Shown here one piece after another: positions 1-5,646 of a DNA stretch of 5,709 nucleotides (position 1 is its first letter; the number at the start of each line of letters is the position of its first letter). The stretch is from Acidobacteriota bacterium (GTDB lineage Bacteria; Acidobacteriota; Terriglobia; UBA7540): assembly GCA_003224665.1 (NCBI GenBank), contig QHZM01000061.1, forward strand, positions 1 to 5,709. The letters are read 5' to 3'. Below the pieces are notes generated by a model. That model saw only the letters and a list, made by a program, of their open reading frames with translations, had not been told where the DNA came from and ran no database searches. Position numbers and translations under genes: made by a program.

Positions 1-2
1 GG

Positions 3-413
3 ACGGGCAAAGCGGGCTACATGATCAGCGCCGTGGCGGAGATGTACAACATCCACCCGCAGACGCTCCGGCTTTATGAACGCGAAGGACTGCTGATCCC
101 CTCGAGGAGCAACGGCAATACTCGCCTTTATACGCAGGACGACCTGGACCGACTGGGCGCCATCCTGAAACTGACGCGCGAACTGGGCGTCAACCTGGCC
201 GGCATTCAAATCATCCTCAACATGCGCGAGCGCATGGATGAGATGCGAAAAGAGATGCAGGCTTTCGTCGAGTTCGTGCGGAAAGAAATTTTAGGGCGGA
301 ATATGGAGGGCAACCCGCGCATGCAGAATGCAATGGTGCGGGTCGGTCCGCCGCGGTTGACCCGCGCTCGTCCCCGCCCGGAGGGACCCGCGCCGGGCAA
401 AAAGGAGCGATGA
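3..413 (+). CDS. hspR: HspR-like MerR-family heat-shock repressor (5' end outside window)
   Basis: This is a MerR-family transcriptional regulator of the HspR type, which in known cases represses dnaK/dnaJ/clpB chaperone genes, often with DnaK as co-repressor. Counting from the ATG at 21, residues 1-25 form the winged-helix recognition region with the family signature IHPQTLRLYEREGLL, followed by NTRLYTQDDLDRL (33-45) and RELGVNLAGIQIILNMR (53-69). A charged helix follows (about 70-92, probable dimerisation coiled coil), then a basic, proline-rich tail. The frame stays open left of the ATG and reads T-G-K-A-G-Y. HspR proteins usually have a short basic stretch plus 'YM' before this point, so the ATG at 21 is probably internal and the true start lies off the left edge. 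No Shine-Dalgarno sequence precedes position 21. No HAIR-type operator (CTTGAGT-N7-ACTCAAG) was seen in the window, so its targets are elsewhere, plausibly a chaperone operon upstream. Confidence 0.88.
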   Translation, partial: TGKAGYMISAVAEMYNIHPQTLRLYEREGLLIPSRSNGNTRLYTQDDLDRLGAILKLTRELGVNLAGIQIILNMRERMDEMRKEMQAFVEFVRKEILGRNMEGNPRMQNAMVRVGPPRLTRARPRPEGPAPGKKER

Positions 414-416
414 ATT

Positions 417-439
417 CCGGAGCGTTTGCGTCGCTCCGG
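417..439 (+). terminator. GC-rich hairpin after hspR, possible terminator without U-tract
   Basis: A perfect 8-bp inverted repeat, CCGGAGCG (417-424) and CGCTCCGG (432-439), with a 7-nt loop begins four bases after the hspR stop codon. The bases after it are C-rich (CCTCCCCCGC) with no run of T, so it is not a textbook intrinsic terminator. It could be a U-less terminator, an mRNA 3'-end stabiliser or a pause site between hspR and the following ATPase gene. Confidence 0.4.
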
Positions 440-493
440 CCTCCCCCGCTTGTCCTGCATTATTTTCGCGCCACAGTTTGACCCATCTGATTT

Positions 494-513
494 AGAATCT
501 TGATCCGGATTCT
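494..513. promoter_or_regulatory. Inverted repeat and -10-like box just upstream of the DnaC-like gene
   Basis: AGAATC (494-499) and GATTCT (508-513) form a perfect 6-bp inverted repeat with an 8-nt centre, ending two bases before the ATG at 516. The left arm overlaps TAGAAT (493-498), a good -10-like box and the same hexamer as in the S1 promoter. A TTGACC at 478-483 is only 9 bp upstream of it, too close to be its -35. No Shine-Dalgarno sequence is visible. If TAGAAT is used, the transcript would have a leader of only about ten bases. Confidence 0.3.
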
Positions 514-515
514 CC

Positions 516-1301
516 ATGGCCAAAAAGGACTGTCCCGCGTGCGGGGGCACGGGCTGGAAGCCCGGTGACACACTCGGAGTGCGCCGCGTGACCCGGTGCG
601 ATTGCCAGGAAAGCGAGCGGACGGAGCTGCTGCTGAAGGAGGCGCGCATCCCCCCGCGCTACGAACACTGCGCCTTCGAAAACTTCGACGTCCGGAAGGA
701 CAGGGAGACAGGAGAGGCCAATCCCAGCCTACGACAAGCGAAGGTCTGGGCTGAGGCCTTCGTCAGGGAGTATCCAATTGACATCGGCCTGTTGTTCGTG
801 GGGCCGGCCGGGGTCGGGAAGACGCATCTCGCCGTCGCGGTCTTGCGTGAGCTGATGCTCCGCAAGGGCATCGAGTGCCTGTTTTACGATTTCCTGAAGC
901 TCTTGAAGGACATTCGCGACAGCTACAATCCCGTTTCGCAGACTTCGGAGTTGACGGTCTTGCAACCGGTGCTGGAGGTCGAAGTCCTCCTGCTCGACGA
1001 GCTGGCGGCCTCCGATCCGACCGACTGGGTGCGAGAGACTTTGCGGCACATCATCAATTCCCGCTACAACCAGAAAAAGGTCACTCTGATCACGACCACG
1101 CACGGCGTTGACGAGCCTCCGGGCCGGCGGGAAGTCCGCATGCCGTCCGGAGATTCCCTTCCCTCCCTGGACAGAGTCCTCAGCCATCTCGGCCTGGAGA
1201 TCAGCTCTCGCCTTTACGAGATGTGCAAGGTGGTCCAGATGAGTTCGGACGATTACAGGAAGTCCATCAAGCAAGCCGGGTATAAACTTCACGTCGAATG
1301 A
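516..1301 (+). CDS. DnaC/IstB-like AAA+ ATPase, probable replicative helicase loader
   Basis: This 261-residue protein resembles the DnaC/DnaI/IstB group of AAA+ ATPases, which load the DnaB helicase at origins or restart sites. Residues 6-30 carry a Cys cluster, CPACGGTGW and CDC, that looks like a small zinc-binding module. A linker with the IPPRYxxCAFENFDV motif (45-59) follows, as in DnaC-like proteins. The AAA+ core has Walker A GPAGVGKTH (96-104, K102/T103), Walker B LLLDE (158-162) and a sensor-1 strand LITTTH (191-196). SRLYEMCKVVQM (231-242) holds the conserved arginine near the C-terminus. The ATG at 516 is the first possible start after an in-frame stop at 501-503 and keeps the Cys cluster. 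The segment around 197-228 (GVDEPPGRREVRMPSGD...) is a charged, proline-rich loop before the arginine motif. No transposase of the IS21 type is adjacent, which favours a chromosomal helicase loader over IstB. The exact role is inferred from family resemblance. Confidence 0.85.
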   Translation: MAKKDCPACGGTGWKPGDTLGVRRVTRCDCQESERTELLLKEARIPPRYEHCAFENFDVRKDRETGEANPSLRQAKVWAEAFVREYPIDIGLLFVGPAGVGKTHLAVAVLRELMLRKGIECLFYDFLKLLKDIRDSYNPVSQTSELTVLQPVLEVEVLLLDELAASDPTDWVRETLRHIINSRYNQKKVTLITTTHGVDEPPGRREVRMPSGDSLPSLDRVLSHLGLEISSRLYEMCKVVQMSSDDYRKSIKQAGYKLHVE

Positions 1302-1363
1302 CCCGCGCGCCCCTGCGCTTGCGCTGCGTCAAAATCCGATTGGCTCAGTTATCGAATTACTCC

Positions 1364-1375
1364 TCAACGCGTTGA
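1364..1375. promoter_or_regulatory. Perfect 12-bp palindrome over the S1 -35 box, candidate operator
   Basis: TCAACGCGTTGA is identical to its own reverse complement. Its right half overlaps the first four bases of the -35 hexamer TTGACT (1372-1377), so a dimeric protein bound here would compete with RNA polymerase. No second copy was noticed by eye elsewhere in the window. The regulator is unknown. Confidence 0.35.
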
Positions 1376-1401
1376 CTTGGCCTTTCTCGGAACGGTAGAA
1401 T
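1372..1401 (+). promoter_or_regulatory. Sigma-70-type promoter of the S1 gene
   Basis: TTGACT (1372-1377) and TAGAAT (1396-1401) are separated by 18 bp, each matching five of six consensus bases. Transcription would begin near 1408, giving a leader of about 45 nt that ends in the strong ribosome-binding site of the S1 gene. This is the clearest promoter in the window, in keeping with a highly expressed ribosomal protein gene separated from its upstream neighbour by 151 bp. Confidence 0.65.
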
Positions 1402-1437
1402 AGGCGCATCCTTACTTTGTTTGCGTCGGGTTCCGGG

Positions 1438-1444
1438 GGAGGGG
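1438..1444 (+). promoter_or_regulatory. Shine-Dalgarno sequence of the S1 gene
   Basis: GGAGGGG lies 8 bases before the ATG at 1453, within a purine-rich run (GGGGGAGGGGAGTAGGGA). It supports this ATG as the start and suggests efficient translation. Confidence 0.7.
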
Positions 1445-1452
1445 AGTAGGGA

Positions 1453-3270
1453 ATGTCTTCAGAGGAGAATTCTAGCTCCTTGCCGAATGCGACCGCCGCA
1501 GTCCCGTCGCCCATGGAACCAGTAGAAACGAACCAAGAGCTCTCCGACTCCGCTGAAGTCGGGAATCTTCTCGAGAGCATGGAGACTCTGACGCCGGTCC
1601 TTCGCGGGGAAATTGTCCAAGGCAAGGTGCTGAAGGTGACGGAGAGCGAAGTCCTGGTGGACGTCGGGGTTAAGTGCGAAGCGGCCATTCCGCTCGGGGA
1701 GTTTACGAAAGAGGGGGGCGGAACCGAGGTCGCGCCCGGCGACTCAGTCGATGTTTACATCGAGAGCTACGACGAAGGCGCGGGTACAGTCTCGGCCTCG
1801 CACCGAAAAGCGGCGCACCAGAGGGCCTGGGAAGAGATCGAGCGGGCTTTTGAGGAGAACAAGACCATCCGCGGCCGCGTGGTCGAGCGGACGAAGGGCG
1901 GCCTGATCGTTGACGTCGGCGCGCGCGCGTTTCTCCCCTCCTCCCACGCAGACATTCGGCCGCATTCGAACCCGGAGGCGCTCGCCGGTCAGGAGATCAT
2001 TTGTAAGGTCATCAAGTTTAACAAGAAGAGGAAGAACGTGGTCGTCAGTCGCAAGCTGGCGATCGAAGAGGAGAACAACCGCCGCAGGGCCGAACTTCTG
2101 GAGCGCCTGGTCGAGGGGGCTGAGCTGGTTGGCCGCGTGAAAAACCTGACGGAGTACGGGGCCTTCGTGGACCTCAGCGGGATGGACGGCCTGCTCCACA
2201 TCACCGATCTCTCCTGGGTCCGTGTGGGTCACCCTTCCGAAGTAGTCCAACTGGGCCAGGAAATTAAAGTCAAGGTCCTGAAATTCGACCGCGAAAAGGG
2301 ACGGGTCTCTCTGGGACTGAAACAACTTTCGCCCGACCCCTGGGAGCGTGTGCCTTCCACGTACCACCCCGCCGACCGCGTTGCCGGTCGCGTGGTTAGC
2401 GTGACCGATTACGGTGCTTTCGTCGAGCTCGAGCCAGGCGTTGAGGGGTTGATCCACATTTCCGAGATGACGTGGAGCAAACGCCTCAAGCATCCCTCGA
2501 AGATCGTCAGCCGAGACGATCGCGTGGACGTCGCGGTCCTGGGCGTGGACCTCGCCCAGCGGCGCATCTCACTCAGCCTCAAACAGACTCTGCCCGACCC
2601 GTGGGAGAACCTGGCCGGGCGGGTCGCCGTCGGGTCCACCGTTCAGGGGCGGGTGCGCAACCTGACCGAGTTCGGAGCGTTTGTGGAAATTGAAGAAGGC
2701 GTGGAGGGTCTGGTCCACCTTTCCAATCTCTCCTGGAACAGGAACGTGAAGCATCCCTCGGAGGTCTTGAAAAAGGGGCAGCGGGTCGAATCCACAGTCC
2801 TGAGCCTGGACACGGCGAACCGCCGTTTGTCACTCGGGCTCAAGCAACTCCAGCCCGACGTCTGGAAAGACTTCTTCGCAAAGACCAGGGTGGACGATGT
2901 CGTGCGGGGCAAAGTCTCGCGCGTGGTCCCATTCGGTGCTTTTGTGGAGCTCCAGGAGGGGATCGAGGGCCTCTGTCACAGTTCGGAATTCGGTGAGGCG
3001 ACTGACGGCACTGCTCTGCGGCTCGAGCCGGGCGCTGAGATGGACTTCCGCGTGATTCGCTTGAACCCGTCGGAAAAGAAAATCGGCTTGAGCTTGAAAG
3101 AAGCGTCGCATCGTGCTCCGGCGCCTGAAGTCGAAGAGAAAGAACCCGAGCGGATTACGACCTTCGCTCAAGCCCTCTCTTCTGCCGGGGTAACTCTATC
3201 GGAACCCGTTCGAACTTCTCCCGCTCCGGAGCCGGAACGCGGGGCTGGAGTCGGAAACGCTCAAACATAG
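1453..3270 (+). CDS. rpsA: 30S ribosomal protein S1, six S1 domains
   Basis: S1 binds the 30S subunit and mRNA leaders and unfolds structured mRNA during translation initiation. The 605-residue protein has six S1/OB-fold repeats at about 52-120, 138-203, 224-292, 308-378, 395-466 and 482-551. Repeat 2 carries the S1-typical VERTKGGLIVDVGARAFLPSS (145-165). Repeats 3-5 show the conserved pattern (T-[DE]-[YF]-GAFV, then GL-[ILV]-H-[IL]-[ST]-[DEN], HPS-[EK]), and each ends in a [VIL]-SL-[GS]-LKQ segment followed by PD-x-W. The first two repeats are more divergent, as expected for ribosome-docking domains. About 50 acidic/Ser-rich residues precede repeat 1, and a Glu/Pro-rich, probably disordered tail follows repeat 6. 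The length is slightly above the 550-560 residues usual for proteobacterial S1. The gene has its own promoter and strong ribosome-binding site, and the next gene is an HU/IHF homologue, as in the proteobacterial rpsA-ihfB arrangement. Confidence 0.96.
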   Translation: MSSEENSSSLPNATAAVPSPMEPVETNQELSDSAEVGNLLESMETLTPVLRGEIVQGKVLKVTESEVLVDVGVKCEAAIPLGEFTKEGGGTEVAPGDSVDVYIESYDEGAGTVSASHRKAAHQRAWEEIERAFEENKTIRGRVVERTKGGLIVDVGARAFLPSSHADIRPHSNPEALAGQEIICKVIKFNKKRKNVVVSRKLAIEEENNRRRAELLERLVEGAELVGRVKNLTEYGAFVDLSGMDGLLHITDLSWVRVGHPSEVVQLGQEIKVKVLKFDREKGRVSLGLKQLSPDPWERVPSTYHPADRVAGRVVSVTDYGAFVELEPGVEGLIHISEMTWSKRLKHPSKIVSRDDRVDVAVLGVDLAQRRISLSLKQTLPDPWENLAGRVAVGSTVQGRVRNLTEFGAFVEIEEGVEGLVHLSNLSWNRNVKHPSEVLKKGQRVESTVLSLDTANRRLSLGLKQLQPDVWKDFFAKTRVDDVVRGKVSRVVPFGAFVELQEGIEGLCHSSEFGEATDGTALRLEPGAEMDFRVIRLNPSEKKIGLSLKEASHRAPAPEVEEKEPERITTFAQALSSAGVTLSEPVRTSPAPEPERGAGVGNAQT

Positions 3271-3367
3271 AATCACGAATCGAAAGCGCGGGTCTTGGCA
3301 AGTGAACCGGAGAAATCAGCCCTGGATCTTGCTGGGTGAATGGTCCTGAGCCAACGGCCCTCGCACC

Positions 3368-3372
3368 AGGAG
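3368..3372 (+). promoter_or_regulatory. Shine-Dalgarno sequence that sets the HU/IHF start
   Basis: AGGAG lies 6 bases before the ATG at 3379. That ATG begins MTKADLIEDVS, the normal N-terminus of HU/IHF proteins. The upstream in-frame ATG at 3340 would add 13 residues with no family counterpart and is not the likely start. Confidence 0.7.
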
Positions 3373-3378
3373 CCGACT

Positions 3379-3711
3379 ATGACGAAAGCCGACTTGATCG
3401 AAGATGTCTCGCGAGTTATCGAGATGAGCCGCAAAGATTCTGAAGTCATCGTTGAGACCGTCTTTGAAAGCATCGTGAAGTCGCTTCGAAACGGCGAGAA
3501 GATCGAAATCCGCGGCTTCGGAAGCTTTCGCACTCGTCAGCGAAACTCGCGGACTGGCCGTAATCCAAAGACCGGGGCGCGCGTTGACGTCCCCGCCAAG
3601 AAAATCCCCTATTTCAAACCCAGCAAGGACTTGAAAGACCTCGTCAACAGCGGCCAGCCGGCGACGGCATCTTCTTCCGCTCCCTCTGGCGGGCCGACCA
3701 CTTCGTCTTAG
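3379..3711 (+). CDS. HU/IHF-family DNA-bending protein
   Basis: This small dimeric nucleoid protein bends DNA and supports compaction, replication initiation, recombination and transcription control. With the start at 3379 it has 110 residues. MTKADLIEDVS and the following helices (to about 40) form the dimerisation body. GEKIEIRGFGSF (39-50) is the conserved strand-turn, and RNSRTGRNPKTG (55-66) lies in the DNA-binding arm with the intercalating proline of GRNPxTG at 63. PAKKIPYFKPSKDLKDLVN (72-90) is the standard end of the fold. A 20-residue Ser/Ala/Pro/Thr tail (91-110) goes beyond typical 90-95-residue HU. The sequence alone does not cleanly separate HU from IHF-beta, though the position after rpsA recalls ihfB. 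The gap after rpsA is 108 bp and I see neither a convincing promoter nor a terminator in it, so co-transcription is possible. Confidence 0.95.
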   Translation: MTKADLIEDVSRVIEMSRKDSEVIVETVFESIVKSLRNGEKIEIRGFGSFRTRQRNSRTGRNPKTGARVDVPAKKIPYFKPSKDLKDLVNSGQPATASSSAPSGGPTTSS

Positions 3712-3740
3712 TCCCCGGCCCCCGGTCGTCTCATGTGGTC

Positions 3741-3769
3741 TTGACCTAAAATTCAGAATTGAGGGCTAT
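3741..3769 (+). promoter_or_regulatory. Weak candidate promoter before the HIT gene
   Basis: TTGACC (3741-3746) is a good -35-like hexamer in a locally AT-richer stretch. At a 17-bp spacing the -10 position reads GGCTAT (3764-3769), a poor match that overlaps the beginning of HIT homology. If used, transcription would start only about ten bases before the GTG at 3784. A remnant or a chance match is equally likely. Confidence 0.2.
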
Positions 3770-3783
3770 GGTTCCCTTACACC

Positions 3784-4101
3784 GTGGGGCACACGATGAT
3801 CGCGCCTTACAAGCACGTCGCCGGCCTGGACGATATTGAGACGCAAATTCTGGGAGAGATGATGGAGCTTGCCCAGAAGGTTCAGAGCGCGCTCAAAGCG
3901 GTCTACAGGCCGGAGGGTTACAACCTCGGCATGAACCTCGGCAAGTGCGCGGGGGCGGGCGTGGCAGACCACCTCCACCTTCACATCCTTCCCCGTTGGA
4001 CAGGAGACTCGAACTTCATGACCGTCATCGGGGAAACTCGAGTCCAGCCCGAAGACATTTTCACAACCTACGACAAGCTGGCGAGTTTCTTCCGCCGGTG
4101 A
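3784..4101 (+). CDS. HIT-family (Ap4A phosphorylase/hydrolase-like) protein, apparently 5'-truncated
   Basis: HIT proteins hydrolyse or transfer nucleotide phosphates, for example on Ap4A-type dinucleotides, using a His-x-His-x-His motif. From the GTG at 3784 the product has 105 residues: GHTMIAPYKHV (2-12), YRPEGYNLGMNLGKCAGAG (41-59), the triad HLHLHILPRW (63-72), then TGDSNFMTVIGETRVQPED (73-91) and a short helical end. The order and spacing match the C-terminal two thirds of a HIT protein of about 160 residues. Homology continues upstream of the GTG in frame (W-F-P-Y-T before V-G-H), but a TGA at 3760-3762 closes the frame, and the usual N-terminal half (start to first beta strands, nucleotide pocket) is not visible in 3712-3768 in any frame. 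There is no Shine-Dalgarno sequence before 3784. Catalytic residues survive, yet the product probably lacks part of its fold. I infer a 5' deletion, a real degraded gene or an assembly join; a functional short form is less likely. Confidence 0.75.
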   Translation: MGHTMIAPYKHVAGLDDIETQILGEMMELAQKVQSALKAVYRPEGYNLGMNLGKCAGAGVADHLHLHILPRWTGDSNFMTVIGETRVQPEDIFTTYDKLASFFRR

Positions 4102-4208
4102 AGGGCTTGAAGTGGAAGCGTCGCCCGCGCGCGACTGTTATGACGCCTGCGGAGCGTTCGGGGAAACGGGTGCCACGAAAGTGGGCGCGCAGAGACAACT
4201 GGGATGAA
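4102..4208. other. Non-coding gap between the HIT gene and the insertion sequence
   Basis: I see no gene here. A short hairpin (GTCGC 4120-4124, GCGAC 4131-4135, 6-nt loop) lies 18 bases after the HIT stop and is followed by TGTTA. It is too weak to call a terminator. The left end of the insertion sequence falls at or near the right side of this gap. Confidence 0.4.
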
Positions 4209-4222
4209 CCCGGATTTTCGAT

Positions 4223-4250
4223 TTGAAGATCGGCGATAAGGGTGTAGAAG
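4223..4250 (+). promoter_or_regulatory. Candidate transposase promoter
   Basis: TTGAAG (4223-4228) and TAGAAG (4245-4250) are 16 bp apart, each matching four of six consensus bases. Transcription would begin near 4257, just before the start-codon hairpin. It is a weak but sensibly placed promoter within the left end of the element. Confidence 0.3.
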
Positions 4251-4260
4251 ATATGCATCG

Positions 4261-4289
4261 CCTGTGTTCATGCGTGATCCGAGCACAGG
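4261..4289 (+). promoter_or_regulatory. Hairpin enclosing the transposase start codons
   Basis: CCTGTGTTC (4261-4269) pairs with GAGCACAGG (4281-4289) over nine positions (eight Watson-Crick, one G-U), leaving an 11-nt loop. The GTG at 4264 lies in the stem and the ATG at 4270 opens the loop. Many insertion sequences fold their transposase start when transcribed from outside, which keeps expression low. That role is inferred here. Confidence 0.4.
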
Positions 4290-5646
4290 GAAGCCTTCGG
4301 GAGGTGGACACCCAGTCGGTGAGAGCCAAAATCAGCCCTTTCACCTGTCCTTCAACAGGTTTTTGCGCGTCGATTTTCAAGGGTCACGGGTGATTTCGGA
4401 TGGCGGTTTGCTGCTCGTTCGCCAACTCGATGAACGCCTCGGCTTGACAGGACTCATTCAGAATCACCTGGTGGATTCCCGCACGGGGCGCAATACACAG
4501 TTTCCCTTGGCGGATCTGTTCCGGCAGTCCGCCTACAGCCGGTTGGCTGGGTACGAAGACCTGAACGATGCCACACGGGTAGCAAGCGATCCGACCTTTC
4601 GGCTGATGGGCTCACAGAAGGTCTGGGAGCGGGGTGTAGCTCTGACCTCCACCTTGCACTGGTTCGAGACAGACTTGCTGGCGCGGGAGGAGAACTTGAC
4701 CGGTTTGGTGAGGCTCAATCGGGAACTGGTGGCCCGGGCGGAGGGAGTCGGCTCGTCGCAGCAGGTGGTGTTAGATATGGACAGCACTGAGAGCCCGGTG
4801 TATGGGGAGCAGGAACAAAGCGCTTACAACGGATATTTCGAGTCGGTCTGCTTTCATCCGCTATTTCCGTTCAACAGTCAGGGAGACTGCCTGGCCGCGA
4901 AATTACGACCTGGCAATGTGCACAGCGCTGAGGGCTGGGAAGAGTTGCTGCTACCGGAAATTGAGCGCCAGCAGCAGAACGGGAAGGAGGTGGCGTTTCG
5001 GGGCGACGCGGCCTTTGCCAAGCCAGAGATCTACCAGGCACTGGAAGAACGGGGGGTGAAGTATGCCATCCGGCTCCCCGCTAATGACAATCTGGAGCAG
5101 GATATCGAAGAACTACTCACGCGTCCCGTAGGACGGCCGAGCCACAGGCCGGTGGTGCGCTACAAAGGTTTTCTCTACCGAGCGGCCAGCTGGTCGACGG
5201 CGCGTCGGGTAGTGGCGAAGATCAAGTTTCACGCCGAGGAGGTATTTCCCCGGGTGGGCTTCGTCGTCACCAACCTGGAGCTTCCCAGCCGGGCAGTCGT
5301 GCGGTTCTACAACAAGAGAGGAACGGCAGAGCAGTGGATCAAGGAAGGCAAGCTGGCGGTGAATTGGACCCGTCTTTCTTGCCATCGTTTCCGGGGGAAT
5401 GAAGTGCGTTTGTGGTTGAGCGTGATCGCCTATAATTTGGGGAACCTCTGGCGACGATTGGCGTTGCCGAATAGGATTAGGAACTGGTCGCTGACGAGTT
5501 TGCAGCAGCGCTTGGTCAAGACCGGCGGACGGCTGGTGAAACATGCTCGTTATTACTGGCTGCTGCTGGCCGAAGGGCATCTCACGCGGGGGTGTTTTGG
5601 CAGCATGCTGCGAAGGATCGCGGCGCTGCCGCAGCCGGACGGGTAG
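4264..5646 (+). CDS. IS1380-family DDE transposase
   Basis: This cut-and-paste transposase of the IS1380 group (DDE, RNase H-like fold) has 460 residues and seems complete. Conserved N-terminal text FHLSFNRFLRVDFQGSRVIS (26-45) and SDGGLLLVRQLDERLGL (45-61) precedes the catalytic core. The first Asp is in LDMDSTE (170-176, D171 or D173), the second in FRGDAAFAKPE (245-255, D248), and the Glu in YNKRGTAEQWIKEGK (349-363, E356). This last motif is the Y-x2-R-x3-E-x6-K type signature of IS4-like enzymes. The C-terminus (RYYWLLLAEGHL, 429-440) also fits the family. The start is uncertain: GTG 4264 and ATG 4270 are both possible with no clear Shine-Dalgarno, and conserved text begins only around residue 19. 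I see no frameshift or internal stop, so recent arrival is plausible. Confidence 0.92.
   Translation: MFMRDPSTGKPSGGGHPVGESQNQPFHLSFNRFLRVDFQGSRVISDGGLLLVRQLDERLGLTGLIQNHLVDSRTGRNTQFPLADLFRQSAYSRLAGYEDLNDATRVASDPTFRLMGSQKVWERGVALTSTLHWFETDLLAREENLTGLVRLNRELVARAEGVGSSQQVVLDMDSTESPVYGEQEQSAYNGYFESVCFHPLFPFNSQGDCLAAKLRPGNVHSAEGWEELLLPEIERQQQNGKEVAFRGDAAFAKPEIYQALEERGVKYAIRLPANDNLEQDIEELLTRPVGRPSHRPVVRYKGFLYRAASWSTARRVVAKIKFHAEEVFPRVGFVVTNLELPSRAVVRFYNKRGTAEQWIKEGKLAVNWTRLSCHRFRGNEVRLWLSVIAYNLGNLWRRLALPNRIRNWSLTSLQQRLVKTGGRLVKHARYYWLLLAEGHLTRGCFGSMLRRIAALPQPDG

Noticed and set aside
478..498. TTGACC and TAGAAT read as a promoter pair before the ATPase gene
   Set aside because: The spacing is only 9 bp, far below the 16-18 bp needed. 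Only the TAGAAT is kept, as a possible -10.
206..649. 147-codon open frame on the minus strand across the hspR-ATPase spacer
   Set aside because: It overlaps the ends of two well-supported + strand genes, is rich in Arg/Ser as expected for an antisense shadow in GC-rich DNA, and shows no recognisable domain.
1744..2493. 249-codon minus-strand open frame inside the S1 gene
   Set aside because: It lies entirely antisense to conserved S1 repeats. Its composition follows from codon bias, and no motif or ribosome-binding site supports it.
1453..3270. Similar DNA stretches recurring inside the S1 gene (for example near 2137 and 2660)
   Set aside because: They encode equivalent positions of successive S1 domains and are explained by domain duplication, not by a separate repeat element.
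3733..3746. ATGTGGTCT followed by TGA, reading M-W-S-stop-P, which recalls the LWSPWR start of some HIT proteins
   Set aside because: Only three residues match, a stop interrupts them, and the following bases do not continue the similarity. Chance is the simplest explanation.
4204..4239. Tiny open frame starting ATGAACCCGG upstream of the transposase (11 residues)
   Set aside because: It is too short to support as a gene and sits where the insertion sequence end is expected.
5113..5580. 155-codon minus-strand open frame inside the transposase gene
   Set aside because: It is antisense to the conserved catalytic and C-terminal transposase region, with no recognisable family.
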